Origin: Sinotaia quadrata
Lineage: Eukaryota; Mollusca; Gastropoda; Architaenioglossa; Viviparidae
Length of the DNA: 64,000 bases
Assembly: GCA_028829895.1 (NCBI GenBank)
Contig: CM054181.1
Span: 99,436,360 to 99,500,359, forward strand
Direction of reading: 5' to 3'
The position numbers were made by a program, and so were the translations under genes. This document shows, in pieces, positions 16,801-30,559 of this stretch. Position 1 is the first letter of the stretch; each line of letters opens with the position of its first letter. The notes beneath the pieces are model-generated. The model saw only the letters and a list, made by a program, of their open reading frames with translations. It made no database searches and was not told where the DNA came from.

Positions 16801-19800
16801 ATAGGCTGATTCATATCCTCAGGCTGGAAACATACCTGATTGTTCTAGACAATTCACTAAATTAACCAATCAATGTGCAGCTGAGTGAATGAATGTACTA
16901 GAAACTCACCTAATATGTGCTAGTCAAATGCAAGCTGACCTTGAGGCAACACATATTTTGGCTCCCGGTGTTAATAAAGTATAACCTTATTGCCGGTTAT
17001 CAACACAGAAGGAAATCATTCTCTGTTTATATTACTGCCGAAGTTATGTGGTTTGGCTTGCCTAACTAATATTATATTCATGTTTATCTCTTGACATTAA
17101 CTATTATTCATATTGTTAAATTTCGATTATTGATATTTAAATGAATGATGATCAGGTAAGTATGAGTGTTCTGTCAGAGAACACACAACAATGATTTCTT
17201 AGCCTATGTGTATTTTACTGGCAGATCAGCACTTTATCTGAAACCTTATCTGAGATGTTGATTGATGAGCTGCGAAACAATACCAGAACAGAACCACTTT
17301 ATCTTGGATGTTGACTTTGATTAGTATTGCACTGCGAAGGAACACTGGAGCAAAAAGGCCCATGTGCCAAAGACCAGTTCAATGGACCTCATGTGCATCT
17401 GCTGTGACATTCACTGTGACCCTAGATGGCACATCAGGATATCCAAAGATTGTATATTTATAAAGTCAGAATTGCACAGCTTCAGTCAAGATACAATCAA
17501 AATCACTCGAACTTTAATCAAAGAGTTCACTCAGAAATTTTTTGTGTTCTCTTATATAGTTTGCTCATACGAACGAACCAAATAACTATTACAGTGCCAC
17601 AGAATTCAAACTACTCTTACAATACTACATGGTCGATTTTGAAATATAAACACATAAACTCTAATTGTTAACTGTTGAACTATTTGCTACATGTAATCAT
17701 GCTGTCTTATGTTATCTGTTGAGTACATTGTTGATACTAAGACCACTCATGATAGTGTGACCCACTTATATATTATATATTGTAGTCTGTCACCTGTATT
17801 TACTTACTATCCTGCTGTATGTATCAGGGGGCTCCAGCTATCTTCTTGAACTATCACTCTTCTATTCTACATTATCTTTCATTCATCTTTCTTTCTAACA
17901 TGTGTGGCCAGCCAGAAGGTGAGCTTGGGAGATTAGCCTAAGGTTATGGATGGCCAGGGGCGGAGGAGAATTAACAATGTGCCCATCTCCTAGCAAAACA
18001 TCAGTGTGTAAAGTCAGAAAATTATGGCCTGAAAGTTAACTAGAAAGTGCACACCTTGGAGTGTTGCTCAATGAATATTCTCTATTTCATATATACCTCC
18101 TTAGAAAAATTAAAATAAATGAAAGTTTTTAAAAAATTGAAATTTTGAAAAAAATAATACAAAAATAATAATTTTATACAATTTGTTTCAGTTATTTATT
18201 CAAGGGGTATGTGTGTGTGTAATTCTTAAGGTCTATCAGGATACATTATTGCAATCATAGCAGTCAAAACATGCCACATTCACCACCAGACATATAATGT
18301 AACATAATAAATATATAATCATCATACACTCAGAGAAACCTGATAATCAAATATTCAAATAATCAAATAAATCTGCTAGTCATTAGTTTGACAGGGAATA
18401 AAAAATGGTGGTGCTGTTGGGATCATTAAATGCTATTCAATATAAACATACAATCAAAAGTACAGGCATGATAAAATGAGATTGTACTGTATATTTAAAG
18501 CATGAACATACTTACACATTTGGAATTTTCCCAATAAATCCTTGAGCAACATAGTAATCTTTAACACAATCGCACACAAGTCGCATAACTTTTACTGAAA
18601 TGAACAACAAAAAAAAAACATATCTGAAAATAACATATTTTTAGAATGCTTGTAACAAAGATGCTGCATGTTTTAAATTATTCTAATACAATAATTCCAT
18701 GTTACTTCTGACAAGTTTACTAAAGCAAACTTTAGTATATAAAATTTGTACATGTCAACAGCTTTAGGAAAGTGTGCAAGATAAAAGTGAGTAAATGGAA
18801 TGAACAGCTTAAAGTGAGCATTCAAGATAAAACTCAATGAATATCCCAGTAAGAGAAAGTGATCAATAGAATGAGTGCTAGAAACAAGATGCAAATAAAC
18901 AGACTACAGCTAGAAACATAGCTTGCAGTAAACAGAATAAGAGCTACTAACAAAGTGTGCAATAAACACACTAAGAGCTAGAAACAAAGCTTGCAACAAA
19001 TAGACTAAGAACAGAAACAAAGTTTGTAATAAACAGACTAAGAGATAAAAACTAAGATTGCAATAAAAAGAGCAGAAACAAAGTTTGTAGACTAAGAGTT
19101 AAAACAAAGTTTACAATAAACAGACTGAGAGCTAGCAAAGAAGTCTGCAATAAGCACACTAAGAGTTAGAAACAAAGTTTGCAGTAAACAGACTAAGAGT
19201 TAGCAATGAAGTTTGCAATAAACATACTAAGAGTTATAAACAAAGTTTGCAATAAGCAAATTGAGAGCTAGAATCAAAGTTTGTAGCAAAGAGATTGAGA
19301 GCTAGAAAGAAAGTTTAGCCTAAACAGAGAGCTAGATTTTGGAGTAAAGAGACTAAGAACTAAAAACAAAGTTTGCAGTAACCTACTGAGAGCTTGAAAC
19401 AAAGTTTTCAGTAAACAGACTGAGAGCTAGATTTTGGAATAAACAGACTAAGAGCTAAAAACAAAGTTTGCAGTAAACATACTGAGAGCTTGAAATAAAG
19501 TTTGCAGTAAACAGACTGAGAGCTAGAAAAAGTTTGCAGTATATAATAGCCAGTTTGTCTCGAAAATTTAAAGACTTGTTATATAATAAACGACACTTCT
19601 AACAGGATACTTTAAATGTATATCCTTTGGGGACTTCCAGCTGCTGACACCTCAAACCCTATTCTTAAACTCTAGGGTCATGAATATTTAATTTAAAATA
19701 TTTAATAATTTATTTTATTCTGAAAGCCTCTTCAAAAGTGGCATCCTAAAATCAATAAAAATTGTTTTTTTTCATTCCAAGTAAATTTCCTCTACAACAT

Positions 19801-22800
19801 TATCAAAATATACTGCAGCATTGATGAAGATCACTCAAGTAGTTTTATTTTAAATGACTGTTTACAAGCTTATTAGTTTCAACGTCTGAAAACTCTTAGG
19901 AACTTTGGGAATTCTTATTCTTCTTAAGGCTCTGTAGAACTGAGGGAATTCGAAATGACTGTTTATAAACTTTCAATATATGATAACTTTTTAGATTTAT
20001 GGGAATTTAAAACACTATAAATTCTGTGCTTTCACTATTTGAATACTCTAGAACTATGGGAATTCAAAGAATTTTGTGGTGCCAAAATAGTGACTTTTAG
20101 CCTGAACAGATTGGCTGTGGGCTGCCTTGTTATGTAAGAAAATATGTTTTCAAGAGGGTGATGATGATACAGAGATGTTTGCTACAGGCTGGTCGGCTGG
20201 ATGAAGTGGGTTTTATTCCCTTCCAATGTATACTGATTTTACAGATGGCATGCTGCCTTGATGGAATGAGTCAAAATTTGCAAGGAAACTGAATGCAGAC
20301 TCAAAAATTACAAGGAACTTGGAAGATTAGTCAAAGACAGTAAATGATAAATTATTCATAGTGTTCCAGATTTTAAAAAAAAAGTCTTTATACTTTGGGA
20401 TTATGTTGTATAATTAACATAGTAATGCAAGAAAATCAAGAAAGCTTATAAACTTTTTTGCTTTAGCACAATGTAGAAGCTGATGGTCCCCACATTACAC
20501 ACCAATGCATTCCAGTTTACTGAGCATTGTGTAGTGTTCTTTGATATGTGTCAGTTCATCAATTGCTTGCTGGTATGGACGTGTGCTTCGACCAACTGCA
20601 TCATCAACTTGCACAGGTCCAAGGCACAATTTATCAGTGACACCCAGATCTCTAGGTGCTGCATTGGCATTCTGTGTCATCTTCCATGCCAGTGTCAATT
20701 CATCCTTGTAATTAACAATCCTGGACAAATTATACTGGTAGTTAGTATTAACTTCCAATTATGGGAATAAATAATTAACATATCACAACTATCTTTGTTT
20801 AAAATTGTAGCCCCCTAAATAAACATTACATTTAAAAAAGCACAGAAAAACCCCCCTATGAAAAAGATGTAAAATTCTGAAGATCGCAGGCAGAATGTGA
20901 TGAATGTATTGACTGTTATTGAATAAATTTTCTATTTGTACCATGTTCAAAATTTATGCTCCACTTAAACTCACCTGAAAAGCATAAGAAGATATTTCCA
21001 CAATGGCTTGAAAAATGTCTCCTCCAGTGAAGCATAGCACTGGTCCCTACCTAATGGGGAGCTGAGCTGTTCATAAGCAATTGTGAACATCACTAACATT
21101 TTTTCCATGTACATATGAACATCTGATGAGATATTCTTAAGATGCCTTCTATAGGCTTCTTTGGACAAAGCCTTCAGCTCAGAGTTGCTGATACAATCTG
21201 GTAAAGGAGGAAAATCTTCAACTGATGCACCTGAACTGGATGGAGAAATAGTGCTCTCCGGGTTAAACGACTGGACTGATTGTAATAAATGGTCTTGTGG
21301 AAATGTCTTCTCCTCACCATCTTCACAAGTGTTTTTAGCTCCTTCAGTTTCATCATCCTCATAGTCTTCTTCCTCATCATCAAACAAATCATCCATGTTC
21401 TCTTGATTGTATTTTTCATAGTCTTTTGACACTTGACTTAGAATTCTAGACATTTTCTTGTGCTCTTCTGTTAATTTTGCCTGAATCTTTTTACCTTTAT
21501 CAACTGCTATTGATATATCATCTTTGATATCTTCAACATATCTAGCCTGATGAGCAAAATCAGAATCAAAGATTTTATCTTCTGATGATGGAATTTCATC
21601 TGAAGGCATTTCATCAAGATCAGATGTCTTTGTTTCCTCATTTTTGTCAATAGTTTTTGTTTTCCTTAATGTGTTCTGGTTCTGGTCACTCTCACTCTCT
21701 CTTTCTTTGTTGTCTGAAAGATGGTGTCCTGGCTCTGCCTCACAGTTATCTGACATTTTATCCATTTCAGTATTATCACTTTGTTTTGATTCTTCATCCC
21801 TCCCTAATGTATTGAGAAGTCCTGCACATATACCCATGTTGCCAGTGCTCATTTTTTCAATATCTTTATCAATATGGAACTCAGTGAAAGAAGTTCTTTC
21901 ACTTTTTTCATCTGTGTGAGAATGAATTTTACTTTCAACATCTTTAGAAGAAACATCACTGGGACTAGCTTGTTCATTAAGACTTAAAGTAATTTCATTT
22001 TTTCCCAACTCAATATCATCACAACTGTTCTCTGAAGAGTCTCTGCAGACATTACTTGCTGCACTGAAGTTCTTACTGCGGTGTGCCGTTTCTTCATTTC
22101 CACATTCAACAGGCCACAAAGATTCCATTAATGGCACAGTGATGGCTGCTAACTGTTGCTCTTTGTTGCAGACTAGTGGGTAGAGTTTCTCATACACTCT
22201 GTACTGGTATTTTTTTAGCAAGAGTGTGAGGGGGTGATCTGTGCAGCGCAGTATTTCCTGGATCAATTGACAAAATAGCTCAGGCTCTTGCTGTTTGTTT
22301 TCCAGTTTTGTACGCCATTCTTGCAGCCATTTCTTTAATAAAAGTAAATATTAATTAAAGAAAAGTGTAGACAATTAAATTATTTGATTTGCATCACTCA
22401 AAAAATAAAAAGCAGGTACAAACGAATATCTAAAATGTTATCTTATTTTCATAATTGCTTCCAAAGTATTTTGTTGTTAATGAAGAGTTGAATTTAAAAA
22501 TACAATAAAATGTGCATACTGAACAAAAATGTATATGAAACTGGTAAAAAAATATTTACAACATTAAACAGGTTAAAAGAAAATATATGTAAAGTAATTC
22601 ATTTTATTTGAAAAATACTGGGGAGGTGGGATTTAAAAAATATCCTGACAGAATCTAGAAATGATTATTAATAAACTCTGTGTAAAAAGAATTCAAATAA
22701 ATAAATAATCAGTTATGTAGGTCAATTATGTTTTAGAACTATTTTTATAATAATAATATTAAAATGATAATCAAATTTAAGTTTCTACACACAATGTACT

Positions 22801-25800
22801 TCCACAGAAATCTTAGCATCTCTGTACAACACACACACACATAGACATACACATTTGTGTTTAACCAATATCTTTTATTCTAAATCTAGTAAAATAAAAT
22901 TATTATATTCATTATTTCTAAAAAAAACCAAAAAAAAAAAAACTGTTTTAAAGTCAAATTCATGATACATTTTTTTTTAAAAGACATAATCAACTTTTAA
23001 ATACCATTGTAATGTGATGAGTTGTTATGAACATAACATTTATGCATTTCATTAACTTTGTGCACATAAACTTTTAAAGTGATTTAGCAATGCAATTTGA
23101 TTTCAAAACAAGAGTGAGAACATTTATTTCTTGAAGCAATGTATTAAGTATACTGACCAGGGGTATTCAAGCAGCCCTTCAGTATGTGCTATGTGACTAT
23201 GCCTTCAAACTAAAAGCTAACTGAAACTATGAACTTCTTTAAACCACTTACCATTCTATGAGATGTTTTACTTCTACAGAGGCAACAAAGCTGTTACCCA
23301 AAATCACAGTATAAGTCCAAGGCATGCACACACACACATGCTTTGCTTTGGCCACAAAGAGGAGAAAAATATTTTGTTATTTCTGCTTAATCATCCAAAT
23401 GGAAGTTTGACTTAGATCACAGATCACTCCATATTTGGACTCTTGGCATTAAGACTTGGCCACCTCTTAATTTAGGCATTTTTGAAGTGCATTTTTAACA
23501 ACAATCAGAGGAATTTTGATAAAATATAGAGAAACTCATATAAAACATCATGAGAAAAAGAGAAAAAAATTAAATATAAAAACACTATTTATTGCTATAA
23601 ATACTCATATTCTAGGACATTTAAGTGCTTTGCAATTGTTCAGTCACTGAGCTCAACAAATTTTTTAAATAAAAGCATGCTGATCAGAAAAATTTGATCA
23701 ACTAAACTGGATCTTGAATCACATCACCTGATAGATTTCTATATGAAAGTCAGGACCAAGAACTCTTAGTATCCAGTTCCACAGAAAAAGAAAAGAAATA
23801 AAACCTGTTCTTTCCTTACTCCACTCTCCAAAAGAACAAATAATAATTTTATAAAAATAATCAATAAAGTTATAAGACAATAGATTAGACATATTCAAAG
23901 TACTAAACTCCAGCTCTGGTTCACCTGCTATCATTTACATCAATATTAATGAATGCATGAACTTCTTACAGCATCTTGTTCGTATTCAAGAATTTTCTTA
24001 TAGATCAGCCGTTGTTCTTGTTCCTCCTTGGACATCCCCATCGGAACAATAAACCGTCTGTGATTAAAAAAATGATTTTATAAGATGAATACTTTTTTGT
24101 AAATGAATGCTTACCATATAAGCATACTAAAGGTGATTCCAGAGACATACATGCCAGAACACCCCAAAAGAACTTACCTGGTAGCATGCCCCTAAATGTG
24201 AGTGATCTCCCCTCTGTAGCCAAAATGAGGTACAGACCAAAAAAAAAAGCAATAGTATAAAGTGTTAAGTATGAGTGGGTTTAGTGTTAAGTGTGAGTGT
24301 GTGAAGTGTTAAGTGTTAGTGAAGTTTTAAGTGTGAGTGGGTGAAGTGTTAAAGTGTGAGTGGATGAAGTCGGGATGAAATGTTAAGTGTGAGTGGATGA
24401 AGTCGGGATGAAATGTTAAGTGTGAGTGGGTGAAGTGTTAAAGTGTGAGTGGATGAAGTCGGGATGAAATGTTAAGTGTGAGTGGGTGAAGTGTTAAAGT
24501 GTGAGTGGATGAAGTCGGGATGAAATGTTAAGTGTGAGTGGGTGAAGTGTTAAGTGTGAGTGGATGAAATGTTAAGTGTGAGTGGATGAAATGTTAAGTG
24601 TGAGTGGGTGAAGTGTTAAGTGTGAGTGGGTGAAGTGTTAAAGTGTGAGTGGATGAAGTCGGGATGAAATGTTAAGTGTGAGTGGATGAAATGTTAAGTG
24701 TGAGTGGGTGAAGTGTTAAGTGTGAATGGGATTAGTACTAGTTGGCTCAGTTAATAGTTGCGTCATTAGCAGCGGAGCTGGGAAAGCAGTGAAGTATGAA
24801 TAGGGAATAATCACTACTAAGTCTATAGCAGTAAAGCTGGAAAAGCAGTGAAGTGCGAATAGGGAATAATCACTATTAAGTCTATAGCAGTAAAGCTGGA
24901 AAAGCAGTGAAGTGTGAATAGGAATAATCACTACTAAGTCTATAGCAGTAAAGCTGGAAAAGCAGTGAAGTGCGAATAGGGAATAATCACTGCCAAGTCA
25001 CAATAAAGAGATTAGATAGATACATGTGCCTTTGTGTCTCCAGCTGTTCATCAAAGATCTAAGAAAGCATGGACAGAATTTGTTCAGACTGGTGATTGAA
25101 TGACCAGGGTGGAAAGGCAGGGCAAATTCCAATAATATTTCTGAGAGAACCAGAGATCTTTTTTCTTTTTTTAAACTCTGCACACAATGAATTAAGAAAT
25201 ATGTCTTGATAGATGGGAGTCCCTGAATGGTTAAGAGATAACTCACTAGAATTGAAATCGAAATTTGAAAACCATTTTAGGGGAAGGTAAAACTTGGTGA
25301 CTGTGAGAGCCATAACTTGCAAACATCTACATAGCATTAATGTAGAAAAAGGTACTAAGGAGGTCACTCACATGGAGAAGCACATTACTGGTGAGTTTTT
25401 GTAAATCATTTATTTCCTTCCAAGTTTATGTGAGCTTCTCTTAGGCAATGGCTTATATGTGGCTTGTCAGCACAAAAAGATACTTAAGTCGGATTTGGGG
25501 GGTATTGAGATATATATATCAATAGAAAGAAAATTGAAAGGGCTTTCTGTTGATATAAAAATAAAGAGTGTAGGACAAAATATGGAAAAGTTATGTTTGT
25601 TTGAAGTGCACTACTGTCCGGACGGCCATTTTGAGAAAATCGGCCTCAAAGATTGAACTGTCTGCGGATTGGCTGACGCTTTTCACTTTGTTTACGCCAA
25701 GCACAGCCTTATAAAACATTCTGATTAGACGTTATAAATAACCAGTGTCGTCAGCATAAAAATAGGCTTTTGCCTGAGCATTCTGATATACAATATGATG

Positions 25801-28800
25801 AGGTTCAGCCAGGGATTCTACCATCTACGATCGTCAGATTATAGCACTTTTGGGCCATATTTTTCCTTCGAAGTTAGACAGTAGGTCACAAAAAAATAAT
25901 AATAAAGCTATTTCTAGTTCGAATTAAGGAAAAACACACTAGTAATTTGTTGTTCGATGGTTTGGGAACACGCTAAAATGAAAATCTCAATTTCACCCAT
26001 GTAGACCCCCACCTTTGTTTTTGCCGTTTTTCTTGGCTTAGCCTTGCGCGACTTAAGTATCTTTTTGTCCTGACAAGCCACATATGTCTGTGAAACCATA
26101 TAATACTTCTCTAGCTGGCTCATTTGGTTCTATGTTAAAAACATTTCTGTTAACCCCTTTTCTGCTGGGATTCTTTTAACATTTAATTCCAATCACAACA
26201 ATTTGCCAGTGGTTTTTACACTCTCAATACAAGCAGAATGGAATGATAAAGGGAGGTTAATATATATTTTCAGAGCAGCCATTCTGTGACTGGCCATTAT
26301 CTAATGACCCAACCCATACATTTGAAGGTTGTGCATGGTATGAGGTGAGCAGTAAAGTGGTTAAGTACAATAAATAATGTAATTATCACTCTAAAATTAT
26401 TTGTGTTAACTGTATTTTGAGTATATCCATTATCAACTAAAAACTATTCAAATTAACAAAACAAATCAAATCTGTGAAATAAAAGAAGAATGTTACTTCT
26501 TCCTTTTACTATTAGGTTCTGTTAATCTACATTTGTTCAAAGATGAAGATTATTGATCATTAAAATAGTCAAGTGTTTTTGTGACATAATGAAGATTCAA
26601 AACTAAGCAGAAAATGTCTGTCTTCTCATGCGCTTTCAGAAAATTTGCAATAAAAATTGAAAAGTTTGATAGTCTTACAGGATATTGTGTAAGTTAATGC
26701 ATAGCTGTATATAAAAACAATATACTTTCACAAAAGTATATTCTTTAAAATGAAACTCAGAACTCTAGTTAACTTCATTAACCAATAAAAAGTTATAACT
26801 TTTAATGTAACTATACTCTAGGTAATTACATTCAAAAGAAAGTGTATATGTCTAAGTCTATCGAACACTTGCATAAAGGATATTTTTCATGCACTCTACA
26901 CTCAAGTTCAATACATTCATAAAATAGCGTATAATTTTAATGAACTCTACTCTCTAATTAAATACATTAAGACACTAGTGTATAATTTCAATAAACTCTA
27001 TTCTCTAGTTAAATACACTCACTTGGATGCTTGTTCTTCCAATCTTTGTTGACGCTCTTGCATCTTTTTGGCGAGCTATGATAAAAATAGAACAAACAAA
27101 TTCAACATCAACAATTTACTAACAATTTAATAGGTAAAATAGATAAAGTATTCAAAGCCATTTGTTTCACTTAGAGTTTTAACTGTGACAGATAAGTTCT
27201 TTACCCTGATGTGCTTATACCTTACCCCATTAAAGCCAAGGCCAGAGGAATAGCTCCCAGAAAAGAAAAAGGCAAAAATAAAGGTGACAGTACTTTTGGG
27301 GGTAGCTTGCCCCAAAATGAGAGAAATCCTTCTTAGAATCTTGTTTTGCTTCAGAGATGCATTGAACAATGAACTTGCCCAGACTGTTAGAAATGAGATT
27401 AGAGCCATCCCATCAGATGTAACTTTTCAAGAGTTTTTATCATAAATATATATATACTTTAGCTTCTCATCTTTCAGTGGGTACTTTGATATTGGCTCAA
27501 TCCATCCCTGCTCCTTATTATGGTCCATCTTCTTGATTTTACTTCAAGAGAAATCTACTTGAGCATCTGATCTTTCAGTGGTTCATTAACAGTTTCTCAA
27601 TCTGCCCCTCCCCCTTCCTCTCATGATTTCCCCCCCACAAGATTCTTTTGAATGTGTTTCTTGCATACAAATACAGAAAAGAAAACAGATTGCACTAGGA
27701 ACTTGTGGAATTTCCTCTACCTGTTTGTGATTCTTCTAAGGTATGCACATCTAGTAGTAGTATGAAGGGGGAATAGAGTTTTTCTAATTAAAATACAAGA
27801 TGACTAAAAAAAACTTACTTTACTTACTCTAAAGTATACAACAGGTCTTACTCTAAGTATACAACAGATACACACATTGCACACTTTATGCATGCTTTAG
27901 TTGTAATGCACGGTTTTTCTACCTACTCAAACCTCAGCTACCTAGCTTTTTTTACTACAGTGCACAAACTATTAGTTATACATGTTCTTTACTCATCATA
28001 AAACACAATACTATTAAATCAATCAAAACCTCAATAAACCTTTCACACATGGTAAATAAATCTCGCACTCATATAATGCATAATTCATTGCTTCCACAAA
28101 ATACACAAATTTGAGTAAGATGAAGTAAGATGAAACTCTTTTAAAAGTTAAGCTGTTGTCTATCCAGGTTAAGGTATCATACATCAATAAGCTTACTTAT
28201 TTCATTATTCATATGTCACTGTTAAAACTGTATAAATATAATGATAACTGCATTGTCTACTCTTGAAGATGTTTTCTGTATCATGTACATATAAATCATT
28301 TTGAATTTTCTGAAGCACTGATATTATTTTACTTTAAAAAATTAATTTTCTTATTTATAATAAAGAATATAACTCGTGGACTATAAGCAGTCTCTTACTT
28401 TTTCTGAGCATTATTATCATACTCTATAACCCACAAACCAATTGCTCCAAAATTAAAGACATCACTCGTAATTTTAAGCAGTCTCTTACTTTTTCTGAGC
28501 ATTATTATCATACTCTATAACCCACAAACCAATTGCTCCAAAATTAATTAAAGACATCACTAAGGCAAACCTAAACAATATAGACTAAATTTTGTTTCAA
28601 TGTTGATAAGTCTAGTTGAAGTATAACTTTTTTGCAAATAAGACTGTGTATATAATTTTCTAACTTATAATACTTGAAAACAGGAACTGTTAACAACAGT
28701 TACTACTAAAATAAACATTTTTGCAACCACACATACATTTTTGGTGTTCATTTCTTACTGCAAAATTTCACTTTGTTGGTCACAGTAACTTGTGTATAAT

Positions 28801-30517
28801 TAAACTTATCACAGAAGTGGAAGACTCAATACTGAATAGCTCAGATTATTGTTTTCTTGTGTGTAAATTTGTTAGTCAAATTCTTTTCATTTATTTATGC
28901 TGGAATAGACTAAAGAATACATTAAAGCCCAAAGAGAGACTTTACCGCCATTTCTTGCTTCCTGGCAATAGCAACATTCTCTGCCATTTTCCTCTGTACT
29001 GTCAGACTCTATTTTAACAAATAAAACCAAACAAATAAACATCAACAAAAAATAAAATTATAAATAATTATGAAAGTTCTAGTTAATAAAGAAATGAGCT
29101 GGTATTTTCCAGTTTAACTCTGATTTCACTTACTGATCCTGTGCATAGCATTGGCAAAATGTGGCATGTAAAGCAGTTGTTAGAAAGCATTCAAACAGGA
29201 TCTTCACAATTGTATCAATTTCATTATTTTTTCTTTATAATATAATCAAATACACAATTAAAACACTTTCACACATTTTGACAATAATCATTGATTAAAA
29301 TAATGTACTTACTTGGAAATATATGAGGTTTTATTAAAAAAGACACTGTAAACATTTAGTCTTATGTTTATTTCTTTTCAGAGTACATTAGTAAAACCAT
29401 TTTGTTTCACTTTGTAAATAAATTCATTTATATTATGTTGTTATTTTGCAAGTGGATTCATCATTTGTTTTGTTATATTTAGTTTTCATGTGTCTTGAGC
29501 AATTTGTATGAAGATTTTTATTTTGCATTTTATATACAAATATTGTAAACTACTCAGAGCTTCTTTTGCTAATAAGCAATACCAAGTTCTGATGTAACTA
29601 TGTTGCTAGGCAGGGGCCCCACAAAGGAGACCCCAAACAATTTTTTGGGATACATATTAAAAGCGTTATCATTTATAATTCATAGCAAGGGTGCTTTTCT
29701 AAGGTAAGAGATAATCCATAAGACCTACAATTTGAATGTGTGGAAGTGATAAATGTTGTATTCTCTCCTCCCCTGCCACCCACCCCCACTAATTTTTGGG
29801 GGTTAGCTTATCAGACCAGATGGGCTATCCCAGCAACATGCTTATTTATGCATTCCAAATGAGCTCTATAAGGAGTCATCAATATTCACACACAACGTGC
29901 ATGACTTCATCAGAGTCTAAGATCTTGCTTATGTGTCCTGTGTGACCTCTGTTAACAAGTCATCAATATTTACACTAAAATACAGTACTTCTAATATGAT
30001 CTCATGTTAGACTGGCAGCCCGAGAACCATGCTTGTTTATGTGTCCTGTGTTACTTCTGCTAACAGACCAATATTCACAGATAATTAAAGCAGTTCTACA
30101 TATTAACACTCACCAGACTAGCAGTCCCAAGAGCATGCTTGTTCATGCGTCCCATGCGAGCTCTGTAAGCAGTCATCAATTGCTTGTTTTGCTGGTAAGC
30201 AACTTCCATAGGAGTCTTTCCTTTTGGTCTGAGATTTTAAAAAGTGACACAATATTTAAAGAAAGAAATACATTATTCAGCTCAAATGTAATCTTACAAA
30301 TGTTGTTTAAATAGTATCTTTCATTAATTTTCAGGTTAAATCAGAATAGAATCTGGCATCATTTATGATATACAATTAGACTGGAAAGTAATCAGCATTC
30401 TTATAAATATATTCCAGATTAATTGCACTCTTGCATTACAATTTGAAAAATTATAGTGTGTAGACAGTTTGCAAAGGTCATAATACTAATAAAGAGTATG
30501 CCAAGATGACATTGATA

Positions 30518-30559
<42 letters not shown>

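Noticed and set aside
17364..17671. Two overlapping plus-strand frames of 73 and 81 codons in VPS9D1 intron 11
   Set aside because: No recognisable motifs and no supporting splice sites. The surrounding slightly GC-richer sequence may be an old repeat but could not be identified.
21161..21919. Plus-strand open frames of 67 and 91 codons
   Set aside because: Antisense shadows of VPS9D1 exon 9, where the minus-strand protein is clearly the conserved one.
25000..25440. Segment resembling a tRNA-derived SINE on the minus strand
   Set aside because: A weak B-box-like string exists, but no good A box, no tail and no second copy in the window.
25459..25656. 65-codon frame conserved between the two TIR element copies
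   Set aside because: The copies are nearly identical along their whole shared length, so the open frame does not show selection. It begins in the terminal repeat and has no recognisable domain.
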